NCBI GenBank assembly: GCA_013054445.1 | Contig: JAAMPI010000067.1 | Location: 1-64,000, forward strand | DNA: 64,000 nt | Reading direction: 5' to 3' | From: Cudoniella acicularis | Lineage: Eukaryota; Ascomycota; Leotiomycetes; Helotiales; Helotiaceae | Part shown: one piece after another, positions 10,020 to 20,759 of the stretch | Numbering within the stretch: position 1 is the stretch's first letter | How the letters are laid out: each line of letters starts with the position of its first letter | Made by a program: the position numbers and the translations under genes | Notes under the pieces: generated by a model | Database searches by the model: none | What the model was told of the DNA's origin: nothing | The model's input: the letters and a program-made list of their open reading frames with translations, nothing else

Positions 10020-11036
10020 TTGTCTACGATAACTCCCGGCTTCACTATGTGGCTTCCATCCTTCACTTACAGTATTTTTGCTTCATCTACACAATCGCGC
10101 CAGTCACCTCATAATCTCTGCGAGCTTCTTGAGACAGCTGCTGCCAATTTCCCCACAAAGGGCATCACTATTTACTCTCCAAATGCCCCACGAGGGGTAG
10201 GCACATTCATTTCGTACTCCGAACTCTTTCGGCGAGCAAAGCACAATGCATTCTTGATACGTGGAATCAAAAATATAAACCCAGCTTCGATCATTTTACT
10301 CCATTTCGATAATCATCTTGACAACATCGAATGGTATTGGGCGGTCGTCATCGCTGGTTTTATACCAGCAATCTCCACACCATTTCCTAACGACTTGGAC
10401 CTCCGAAAGAAGCATATTTTACATTTGGTCGACACTCTACTCAGTCTGATCTGCCTCACTTCCGAAAGACTTGAACCTGAGTTTGCAGTTCAAGATGTTC
10501 TGAATATCTTCACTATCGAGCACCTTCGATCAATACAAAATAGCTCTTCTGAGCTATCTGATCGAGGTCTCTCACAAGCGGCCGACGACATAGCGAGCTT
10601 GATTTTGACTTCCGGAAGCACGGGTAATGCAAAAGCTGTTACTCTACGTCATGGGCAGATTCTCGGGGCGCTTTCAGGCAAAAGCAAGCTGCATAACACT
10701 TCAACAAACGATGTATTTTTCAACTAGATTGGCATGGACCATGTTGCGAACCTGACTGAAATTCATCTCCACGCCATGTATCTAGGGGCTAACTAGGTAC
10801 ATGCCTAGGCCGCCGATTTGATTTCCGATCCTTTCATAGCGCTCGAGCTCTGGACACAGCACAAAACATCCTATGCATTCGCCCCGAACTTCTTCCTGGC
10901 CAGTTCCACGTTGTTGACCCTTTGGTGTAATGTCGTGGACGAAAGCAGACTAAGTTTAATTCATCCGTCCCCGAACCTTGGGAATTTACAACACATGCCA
11001 CAATTCTCTCGCTCAGGTCTATTTGTTTCCACTTAA
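10020..11036 (+). pseudogene. NRPS-like adenylation (AMP-binding) domain fragment, truncated and with stop codons
   Basis: The visible protein is the N-terminal part of an AMP-binding domain as found in fungal NRPS-like enzymes (adenylation-thiolation-reductase type). It has NLCELLETAAANFP at the start, IASLILTSGSTGNAKAV (core A3, phosphate-binding loop), then IGMDHVANLTEIHLHAMYLG and SYAFAPNFFLAS. TAG stops lie at 10725-10727, 10794-10796 and 10806-10808. They sit at positions where relatives have Trp, Gln and Gln, which fits TGG to TAG and CAG to TAG. Similarity fades after about 10920 and the rest of the A domain, carrier and reductase domains are absent. The next gene starts at 11093. So this is a 5' relic of a gene that is normally over 3 kb. 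Confidence 0.88.
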
Positions 11037-11092
11037 TGATCGAATGGTGATTTCTTCCTTCATACTGCCCAAAGCTTCCGAGAACGAAAATC

Positions 11093-12304
11093 ATGTCCAG
11101 CCCTCAGACTACCAAAGATATTGGATTCCCTCGCATTAGTCTAAATGGATTCATCGTAAGTTGCTCTTCTACTGAGAGACTCATAAGCTTATCCAATTTA
11201 AAGGGTTTAATCTTCACCTTCCTCACAATTTCGATTGTCGTAGCCCTCGCACAGACATCACTCCGCATCACCAGACTGAAGAAAGTTGAACTTGATGATG
11301 GCTTCTTGATGCTGGCACTGGTCGCTCTTGCAGGCGCGTGCGGAATCATGGATGAGCTTGGGGAATTGCTATATGTGCAGATCTATGCAAGCTTGAAGCT
11401 GGTGCCCTTTCCCACGGGGCCGGCAATTCTCCGTTATCATCGGTTGTTGCAGGCTGCTGCTGTTCTCGAATGGGTCGCGATTTTTGCAGCCAAGTTTTCT
11501 CTTTTATTGTTCTTCCGGAAGCTCGTCAACAGGACCCACGTTCTTAAGATCTGGTGGGCGATTGTCTTAGTCTTTCTCATTTGCCTTGCTGGAGTCTGCA
11601 TCCCCCTTGGATTTATGGTCTGCAGCGACTTTTCTCTAAACTTCTTAAGTAAGTTGATCTCCAGAGTAACCATGCGCTTTACTAACGAAGGCGAAGAAAC
11701 TTGTGCCCCAGCTATCATCAGCGTCCGGGAACAAATATCCACCGACGCCAGTGTCACAATTGACGTTCTATCAGACATATTGGGTACGTTGAACATATTT
11801 ACCAGGAAGTACTCAGCAGGAGCTAATTGAAGAACAGTGCTCTCAATACCCCTTGCCATACTTTGGACGGTAAAGGTCAACTTGCGTCGCAAAATGGCTA
11901 TTGGAGCCATTCTGTGTTTGTCTGTTTTTATGATCATAATCGCCATTGCTCGAGTCACTGCAGCGGCTCTTCCCAGCGGGTTGTCTGACACAGTGTGGTT
12001 GTTCTTCTGGCAGACTATGGAGGCCGCGGTCGCTGTCATAATGGTATCATTAACTGGCCTCCGCTCACTGTTCGTACAAGATGCATCACAAGGGGCATCT
12101 AAGCGCGTTGCTACGTACCCGAGTGAAAATTCGGGAGTATATTCTGACGGGCATATGGCTATTCCATACGACAAGCCGAGTGCCAAGAGTGGTATTATGC
12201 CGAGAGTTCAAAAGCTCATGGGACATGGTGGGAAAAAGGGAATAGAAGCTGAGCAAGATGGCGAAGAATTATATACACTAAAAAGAAATGGGCCACATAC
12301 TTGA
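11093..12304 (+). CDS. SAT4-type rhodopsin-like integral membrane protein
   Basis: Exons 11093-11155, 11204-11648, 11691-11783 and 11838-12304 join in phase into 355 residues. Introns are 48, 42 and 54 bases; the first two would also read through without a stop, so their use is inferred. The protein has about seven hydrophobic segments. It carries SAT4-family marks: LKKVELDDGFLMLAL after helix 1, a conserved Cys in GEETCAPAIISVREQ, DVLSDILVLSIPLAILW, and LRRKMAIGAILCLSVFMI. The C-terminus is polar. Members of this fungal family have no proven general function; some sit in biosynthetic or effector-related loci. It begins only 57 bases after the last open frame of the NRPS-like relic and is undamaged. 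Confidence 0.88.
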
Positions 12305-12899
12305 GTTGAAAATGTATTTATACAGGCGATATCGAGAACAGAAGCCTGAATTGAAGACTTTACCAAGGGTTGATCGTGCTGCGGGCCCAATGGCGAAGCA
12401 TGCGAACCCAGGGCATCATTGGATTGGGATGCAAGTCCCTGCCGGAGATCGTGCTGAGATGATATGATTATCCGCTAGTCGGTAGAGGCGTTCAATTGTA
12501 TCTTGCTTGCCCTGAGGCCGAACGAGGATTGAAGTTGGAAGTGGTTTAGAGTTTGATTCTGTTTGAAGTTTTGATTGCGATGCTAGATAATAGTGGCGGT
12601 GCAAAGAAGGATTGTGGCTGGTTAAATGTGGCGGGGCGTATCGAGAGGAGACCTCGAGCTCGAGGCTGCGGACAAGAGAACAGCTACAGCCTGCTCCGTA
12701 CATGTTCTACAATGTCGACCACTCTCGCAGAAATATCCTTCTCGATCATCATAGTTTTATCTTCTGCCACAATACATCGACCACTAAAGCTACATTAACC
12801 AACTCACCATACGTAGCTGCTCTATCGCCTGGTCCTCTGACTGACCTTGATCTCGATCAACCAACCTCTAGAACGCTACGAGACTTGCAAGAACTGCAA
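12305..12899. other. Intergenic between the membrane protein and the HET gene
   Basis: No separate gene is seen. An in-frame extension upstream of the HET start (12612-12899) is open but low in complexity and unlike HET proteins, so I treat it as 5' leader. Confidence 0.4.
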
Positions 12900-14949
12900 A
12901 TGACAACAGCTACGGAAGATGCTAAGCATGATGAAGCCTCTGTGGGTGCAACCCCCCTCGAACGTTCACCAATTTACCGTTCTCTCGACAATCAAACGTC
13001 TCAGATCCGGCTCATCACTCTCCATGCCTCGCCAGACTTCGACTCTCCCATAGAGTGCAGCCTTGGCCATGTTAATCTGGATGAGAAGCTCGAATACCAA
13101 GCCTTATCTTACGTCTGGGGAAATCCGAACGCCTGCGAGGATATCTTCATCGACGGAACTACTCTCCCCGCCACAACCAACCTTGTCGCAGCACTTCGAC
13201 AGATCAGAGATGCCACTAAGCCCTTGGTTCTCTGGGTAGACGCAATTTGCATCAACCAAAATGATGTGAATGAACGAAATCACCAGGTACAATTAATGGC
13301 CTTGATCTACAAAAGTGCGTCGATAGTCTTTTCCTGGTTAGGACTGGCGGCGGATGACAGCGATCTTGCCATTGAATATATCGGGCAAATGGCGGAAGAG
13401 ATCAGGAAGCAGGTGAAGGGGTATCTTGTTATGAACGGGGATTATTTGCCAATGGTCGACCCATCCGATGATGGCACCTCCTGGGTGAAAAGGGTTTCGG
13501 AATACTTTCATGCTAGAGACCTGGAACACCATGCTTTGAGCGCATTAGAAAAATTTCTGGACAGGCCATATTGGAAAAGACTGTGGGTCCTTCAAGAGAT
13601 GGTTCTTGCCACCGAACTGGTATTTTTGTGCGGCTCTCAACGCCTTGGTTGGGAAAAGCTGGACCTAGTCACTTCTGAAGTCCAGGCTTTTTCCAACCTC
13701 TCGCTTTCAACTACCAAAATGCGGTTTATGGCTCAGCATTGGGGCCCTGCCATAGCTGTGAGCTCTCTCAAAGAAAACTGGAAAGCTAGGCTAGACGAAA
13801 AAAAAAGAATTTATTGTCGGGAACAACCCCCCAGTTGAAGAGATTAGTGGTCTACCGATAGAAATAGTCGCTGTTTTCAACCAGAAGGCAACAGATCCGA
13901 GAGATTTTATTTACGGAATATCTGCAATTATCGATCTAGGTATTCCTGTGGATTACTCACTTTCCACTTATGTAGTATTCAGAGAGGCTGCCATGAAACT
14001 AGTTCTTCGTCGGAAGCCCGCTCTGTTTCTACTAATAGTATTTAGTGGCATTGGCTGCCGACGTCCCTCGTTCCGCAGCTCTTCGACCCCCTGTCTTTCT
14101 TGGGTTCCAGACCTGGCAGCTCCAAATCTTGAGCCACTGCAAGGACCCTGGTACTGCTTGGACAAGTATCGCTGCTCCGGGAAAAGCGAGTTGAGTTTCC
14201 ATGTTTCTCCAGATCAAGGATTTCTGCGAATTAAAGGTATCATATGGGACAGAGTCGCGATCTACCTCCCAAAATTCGAGTCGTCATCAAGTCAAGATAA
14301 CCCAGCTCGGTTGCTGCAAAGACTAACCTCAGAGTATGGGGAGAATCCGTACCCTTCCGGTATGCCAATTTTGCAAGTATTATTTCGCCTATTCTTGTTG
14401 GACTTCGAGTACGGTGGCCGCTCCAGCCGCCTGGACATTTCTACCTCCTCCTTTTTGGACCTTGCTTCCGGTTTTATTACGCTGGTATTGTTTTGGGAAG
14501 GATACCGATTATATCCGTTCCCCGAAGAGTTTGATGATGGGGAGATCAAAACGCCACTTGATCGCACTCGGATCATGAGGGAATTCTGGGGTGGTACGCT
14601 GGAGCCTCATCAAGAAGACCACTTCTGGCGTCTGATAGGAATATTTTCACAAAGAATCACGGCTACCGTCACCTGGGCAGAAATTTGTCTTCGATCCACC
14701 ACGTATTTCCACAACACGAGATACATATTCCAGACATCAAATGGGTATCTCGGATTAGGCCCACCACTCATGCAAGAGGATGACCTCATCTGCATTCTCT
14801 CAGGATGCTCTGTACCATTTATCCTCCGTCGGGAAGGATCTCACTATCTCCTCGTCGGGCCATGTTTTGTCATGGGAATCATGGACGGAGAAGCGGTACT
14901 AGACCTGAAGGCATTCGAAAACTCACTCAAAACATTCGAAATCCACTGA
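12900..14949 (+). CDS. HET-domain (heterokaryon incompatibility) protein with a homopolymer frameshift
   Basis: HET domains trigger the incompatibility cell-death reaction when genetically different hyphae fuse. The three domain blocks are plain: LEYQALSYVWGNP, LVLWVDAICINQNDVNER with VQLMALIYKSASIVFSWLG, and YWKRLWVLQEMVLATELVFLCG. The ATG at 12900 gives a standard N-terminus. The frame changes at a run of nine A (13798-13806). With eight A the protein would continue EFIVGNNPPVEEISGLP and ATDPRDFIYGISAIID into the long C-terminal part (13948-14949). That part ends with the usual QEDDLICILSGCSVPFILRR. Apart from this base the gene is intact and intronless. A sequencing error or a natural null allele are both possible. 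Confidence 0.85.
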
Positions 14950-15523
14950 AAATATCTCATTGATCAAGGACGTTATCGCTTTGGAATGTCTCGTTTGTGA
15001 TCTTAAGGTCGAAAGCCCAAGACGTTGTACTATTTGCAAAGATCTCATCGAATCAGATACCCTAGCTAAGCATCGCATCTGCTAGCACTTTGCCACTTTT
15101 GAAACTCTGATGACTAAGAAGTCAAGGATGCTAAGTACCTCCTTCTTAACTGGAATGGAAAGCGGGATCGCTGGATTTTACGGCCAAGTTGGATCAAATT
15201 GGTTGCCCCCTGAGGTTCTTCGTGAGGTGCTTCCTAGGAGAGAAGAGCATACGGAAGTGGATGTAATAGGGGAGGAGATGTTTCGGAAGCTCACAACTGA
15301 CATAATCGTAGCAAAAAATCCATTCCGACTTGGATGAACAGCTTAAACTCGCTGAGGAGGGGCTTGTCGAATTTAGCTGCGCCTGTTTTTAACGATTATT
15401 GGTTTGACGAGGATTCTGCGCTTGACTTCACGTTCAGCGATAGTAAACCTGAGCTTATAACCACCACCAGGTGAGGCTATATTCAAGGCCGGTGGGCACT
15501 GTGCCTCCGCCTGCTTGCTAAAC
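14950..15523. other. Intergenic, 3' of the HET gene
   Basis: Two short open pieces (near 14990-15060 and 15110-15337) show no family resemblance. They could be the eroded tail of another gene, but I cannot name one. The following transporter ends at 15524 on the other strand. Confidence 0.4.
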
Positions 15524-17651
15524 TTAAACAACTACTTTATCTACTACCTTCTCATTCTCCAATCTTATCGCGCGATCATTACTCTTCTTTCCCTTTTCAA
15601 CACTCCTCGTACAACATGCCGCGATGATCGCCAACCCCCCGAACGCAATCGCGACCTCGAACACCAGCCGAAAACTATCCACATACGCTACCTTCACCGC
15701 TGTCTGGGCTGCTGTTATGACGCTTGGCGTTATCCCCGCGACCTTTGCGTAGGCGGCTGCGGTGTTGGTTGCAGATGCTTTGAGGAGAGCTGAGAATGAG
15801 CCTGTGAAGCCTGCTGCCGAAGCATAGGTTTGGAGCGTGGACGGAATAGTATCTGCGTAATGATTTGTATAGATCGACGTGTAGATTGCGCCTGCGATCG
15901 CGCCGCCGATGAGACGTGAAGTAGAGACCAAACCAACAGCTACGCCACTGTTCTAAAGTAAGCCACCACTCCCTGTCAAATCCGAGTTCGGAAGGGAAAC
16001 TTACATATCTGCTTGGTCATCCAGTCCCAAACTCACCATTCCAAACACCAATGGAGAACTAGCCGTTGCGGCAGTTCCAGCCAACAAAACGAACGCGATA
16101 GCTTTCCCTTTGTCATCGATGGTAAGTGAAGAGAGACCGCCAATCATAGCTGTCTGCATGACAGCGAGAAAAATCAGTTGCCAGCGTTCATGTCCGATCC
16201 ATGGCATGATTCCCAAGCAATAGATTGCTGCCATGATGGTGGAGAAGTTGGTCATGTTTGCGTAGAGGCCGCGCATTATCGTGTCGTTTGCGGGGACGAA
16301 GAGGAGGGAGGAGACGCGGGGCCAGAGGCTTGAGGAAAATGTCAGTGGCTTTCTGGTTTTGATGGATAAGGGGCTTACGCAAGGTTGGAATAGTAGAGCA
16401 TCCCGCAGACGAAAACGACGACTAGGACGGCTGTGAAACTTAGGATTTATTAGTATTGAAATATAGCAGGTTTCGGCGAAGTCTTACTCGCGCCATTTTT
16501 TGAAAAGTCTTGGTGGTAGAATTGGATGCTGCAGTGGAGCGTAAACCTCCCAAAATCCCAGGACGACGAAGAGAATCCCGGCAATAACGATGGGTGCAAT
16601 TACAGAAGCACTTTGCCAAGGAGCAATGGTTCCTCCCTGATATTTCAAATCAGTTCATCTCTTCATCCAAGGCACAAACGCTGGTACATACCCTATTAAT
16701 TCCAACCAGCAGCAAGGTGCAAGCGGCCGTGAATGTGAACAATCCGACATAATCAAGCTCCTTCAACATTTGCACCTTTGTTTTGCGATCTTCCAAATGC
16801 TTTGTTTCGAAACTTGGAGGTTTGTAGAAGAGGAAGAGGAATATAACGCTCATGAATTCGAAGGCGAAACACCACCAATAGCATGTTCGCCATCCAAGCT
16901 TGAGGTGAGCGATGAATGCATAGGATATAAGGGCGCTGAACATGGCGGGCATGTTGCTGACTTCGCATATACCTGTCAAGCAGATTTAGCATTCCTTCAA
17001 GTATATCACATGGTTAACGTTGTATGGGGAAGATCATACCAAGAATTGTAAATCGAAATCGATTCGGCACCATCTCTTGCACGCACGAAAAGCACATCTC
17101 CTGAAACCCACCACCAAAACCGAAAATAACACCGCTAATAATCATAGTGTTTATGTTCTGGCCCGTGGCGCCGACAATCGAGCCAATACAACCCAGTGCG
17201 GCCCCAGTGATCAGAAACCAGCGCCGACCAAATATATCGGCGAGGCGGCCACTGACAGTGACAACGATTGCTGCTACCAGATTCCATCTAATATTCGTTA
17301 GTGTGTGAGCTTGCAAAGTGGAGGTGCCCTTACGAAATGGTGATCCAAATATAATTACTGTTCGGTCCGATGTCCGCGTTGATGAAAGCAAGGACTGCCG
17401 GAGGCATGATGAGGGTGAAGAGGTAGGCATTGTATTGCCAAAGAAGTGACTAACATTTAATCAGCACTGAAATCGCTCACGTTTAGATGTATATTTGGGT
17501 TGAACTTACAAAGATTGCAAGAATAGTTTGCCAGCTCAACTTAGGCTTTTCATCCTCATATTCTGCAGGGCTCTCAGGGGAAATTGTAGAATCAAACTCC
17601 CGATGTTCAATGGCATCAGCCGGGGAGATTTTTTTCGTCCGAGGCACTCAT
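15524..17651 (-). CDS. TRI12-type MFS transporter (toxin/siderophore efflux family), one extra base near the start
   Basis: Eight exons (17651-17510, 17449-17334, 17287-17040, 16972-16692, 16636-16488, 16438-16379, 16328-16005, 15944-15524) join in phase to 579 residues once one base is discounted. Landmarks include LSWQTILAIF, WQYNAYLFTLIMPPAVLAF, WNLVAAIVVTVSGRLADIFG, VQEMVPNRFRF, EVSNMPAMFSALISYAF, LALWPRVSSLLFVP and GVAVGLVSTSRLIGGAIAGA. These match the fourteen-helix trichothecene-efflux-like family (TRI12 domain). In exon 1 the start ATG at 17651 and the downstream frame disagree by one base at a run of seven T on the plus strand (17629-17635). Six would restore the frame. No other in-frame ATG explains the N-terminus. 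The substrate cannot be read from the sequence. Confidence 0.9.
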
Positions 17652-18074
17652 CCTTTACGATATTCCAGGCAAAGAAAAGGAACAATTGGATGGATTTTGG
17701 ATAAAAATATTTCAAGTCTGGAGGGGTGATCTTCCGCATCTTATCCATTCCCTCGGGTCGCAACCCACCTTCGACCACTTTTTTGAAAGGGTAGCACAAC
17801 AGCTCGGAAAACCAAGACCGAAAAGGTTGGATACCCCGCAAAAACCCCGTGGTGGGTCTTGGCAATATTCCTGTTGCCCACTGAGGTGGCTGGTTTGTGT
17901 GGGGAAGGCTGAGGAAGGTTGACAGGGCGGGAATGAATCAGTAGCGTTCTCGTGCCGAAACCCGTGCACATTGCGAATGCAAATCAATAAAATAAGAGAC
18001 AAATACCAGATTGTGGCTTGCTTTCTAATTCCAGATTCCAACCAAGTACTTTAAAGCAGAACGCCTCCAGCTCA

Positions 18075-20107
18075 TCAGACCTTCCCGCGATCCAAGAATT
18101 TCTTGGGAATCTCGACAAGCTTCGCCCGAATATACTCACAATCGTTCTTCCCTAGCGTATCTAATTTTCCGCAGGCGTTGTACCCCCGATCAAGGTGATT
18201 ATGAAGCAAAAAGTGGACCACGCGTAGATTCGGGATCTCGAACCTATCGATAGCATTCCTAGTGTAGTCGGTAGGGCCCAACAATTCTTTCATTTTTTCC
18301 ACAGTGAGGAAACTTCGAAGCCAGTCGTATTCATCATCGCGACGGGTGAAGAATCCGATATTGCAATTTGCTGCTTTGTCACCGCTTCTTCCAAGAACGA
18401 TATATCCGAGCGGGGCTAAAGTTGTTTCTCCGAAGGATTCTAGGGGCACTGGATTTTGTGTCTCGTAGGAGAGTTGTTGCGTCGGATATGTCTTTGTAAT
18501 TTTTGGGCTTCCCATGTCGATTATTTGGTTTGCGTCGAAAAGGCAATGCACGCGGTGTTTGCAGACGTCTTGGGGTATTAGTGTAACCCAGTATTCGAAG
18601 TAGGATTTTGGTGATGTTTGTCTGAGGTCGTTGCTTCGAGATACACCCTGCAATTGTGTCAGTCTTGTACAGAAAACTAGGCAAACGCAGACGTACCGGA
18701 CAACTTTGCAGTACAGTCTCCATGATACACCTACTAAATCCATCCGGAATGTTTGGATTCAACAACTCAGGGTCTTTCGTTTGAGCTATAATTCTGAAAT
18801 CAACAGTCGCGATTTCCAGACTCGGCGCATTGACAACAGATGTGCCGTGTAATTGAAATTCAAGAAGTGAAAATTTCTTGATAATTTCATCTCCGATCGA
18901 ATGCCTTGCTTGTTCCTCCATCCATTGACATTTCTCCTCAATATCCAAGCCTGCGAGATAAAAATGGAATTCTGCTTGATATCCGCCATGGGCTGTGACT
19001 CCGACTCGGGTAGTGGGAGGCGGTGGAGAACCTTTGACCCCAGTGACGTGAACTTGGTCCTCTCCAACTTGTGCAACTTTTATATCGGAAAGGTGTGCAA
19101 CGACGTCGGAATTGTAATATAGAGGGCCGGATATTTCGTATACGAGTTGCGATATGACGGTATCAATTGATACGAGTCCTCCGGTGTTTTTCTCCTTCAC
19201 AATGGTGACTTCTCCAGCTGAGTTCACTTCCGCAATTGGAAATCCCAAGTTGAGATGTTTTCCCTGTTTTCTCAGCTCCTTGAAACCACTGTAGTAGCCG
19301 CCTGTGAAGAATCAGCATCGCCATGAGGGGCTTGTGTGGGGATTTACCAGTAATAAATGCTGAGCACTCAATGAGGTGACCAGCAATCAGAGCCCCTGCC
19401 AGCTCATCAAAATTCTCCGGGCCCCAGCCGTGCCACCATCTGTGATCGTTAGTTAATGGTATTTCTAGGTAGCAGAGGGATTCTTACGCAGCAACTCCAA
19501 TTGTTGGAGCAGCATCCGAAACTCGTCCGCAAATAACAATATCCGCGCCTTGGCGCAGAGCTTCAGCAATTCCCAAGCTACCCAAGTAACACTGCGCAGA
19601 TATCGGTTCAAAGTCCCAATCTTGTACACACTTGCCATCAATCAAACTTGGAAACTTCTCTCCTTCGGCTACCAATGATTGGAAAGCTTCCGTAACATCG
19701 TCCCCTTCAACCCATGCGACTTTCAAATCAAACCCCGCATCCTGAATCATCTTTTTGCAAACTTCTGCTAAAAGCTTGGTATCGCTCGCACCAGCATTCA
19801 CAGCCAATTTCGCGCCATTTTTGGCAAGATGAGGGATCGCAGGCTCGAAACATTGTAAAAATGTGCTTGCATATTGAGCTGTTTTCATCCGCTCTTCGAG
19901 GGTAAGGTTTTTGCCTTCCCTTGCCTTGAGTGCATTTACTTTCCCAACGCCATATCCAGTCATCACATTTTCAGAAAGCCAGTCTCCGACAATCGCATCA
20001 ATGTCTGGGTCTTTTGCGAGCGAGGCAATTGCGCGGGCTCGGTCTGTGAAGCCACCAGAGGCGCCTGCAATACGGACTGGACCTTTGGAATCTTTTGATG
20101 GAGACAT
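18075..20107 (-). CDS. AtuA/DUF1446 family protein, copy A
   Basis: Exons 20107-19488, 19439-19348, 19301-18697 and 18647-18075 join to 629 residues. The ATG at 20107 (MSPSKDSKGPVRIAGASGG) fits relatives; an in-frame ATG at 20137 adds ten residues. Family blocks include IVGDWLSENVMTGYG, KLAVNAGASDTKLLAEV, QCYLGSLGIAEALRQGADIV, GRVSDAAPTIGVAAWWHGW, ISGPLYYNSDVVAHL, GGYQAEFHFYLAGLDIEEK, APLGYIVLGRSGDKAANCNI and HFLLHNHLDRGYNA. AtuA is named from the Pseudomonas acyclic-terpene (citronellol/geraniol) utilisation operon. Its biochemical reaction there is not settled, and the fungal role is unknown. A divergent paralogue lies at 40792-42917 on the same strand. Confidence 0.92.
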
Positions 20108-20759
20108 TTCGAAAGAGTATATATGAGATACACTCAAACTCTATGAAAGGAAGTGTGGTTGACAACGGAAAGAATTTGCTTGTCGCTCATGTGCAGCTAG
20201 TTTGCAACGCGACTGATGATAGATGTCTGGAAATAGGAAACTTACCTCGGGCTCCGACGATATGAGGGATCGTATTGCCGCGAATCCGGAGCAGTATCCG
20301 GAGCAAGGTTGGCAGCTTCGTTGCTTGCATGGCGCTGAATCTTGAGGATGAAAATGCGTCCCGTCGACGTTGCAAGAGTGAATCTAAGGTTACACGTGGT
20401 CCGTGCGCTGAGTCATTAGCGCGTTCGGAACCCCTTTCCCAAGCGAATACTGTACAACCTTTTTCGTGCTGTAATCGCAGATTCGTGAAAGGAATATTCC
20501 GTTCGAAAAAATTCTTATCTAAAAGAACTTAAAGTTATCTTTAAAAGCAAGAGTCTGAGAGAAACCAGAATACTTCAAAACACAAGATTACAGGGAAAGG
20601 GAACAGACCTGAATACGGAGGTAGTGCTGGTGGTGGCTGTGCAATCGTAGCAATCCTATTGGGAGGGAGAGACATTGGTCGAACGACTAACGTCCGTCCC
20701 AAAATCCTTTTCAACCTCATGACCGCACTTCGTGAACTGAACGTGTCGGAAACACTACA
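20108..20759. promoter_or_regulatory. Upstream region of AtuA copy A with probable 5' leader intron
   Basis: On the minus strand, GGAGCCCGAG is followed by the donor GTAAGTTTCC near 20250, and a candidate acceptor CTTTCATAG lies shortly before the ATG. An intron here would leave a non-coding first exon, because the upstream open frame does not join in phase. A closely similar sequence lies upstream of copy B (see findings). The rest is shared with the upstream region of the HET pseudogene. Confidence 0.45.

Noticed and set aside
17712..18041. Minus-strand open frame with a hydrophobic, signal-like start
   Set aside because: The remainder is irregular and Cys-scattered, and it lies in the leader of the TRI12-type transporter. 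No support beyond the hydrophobic start.
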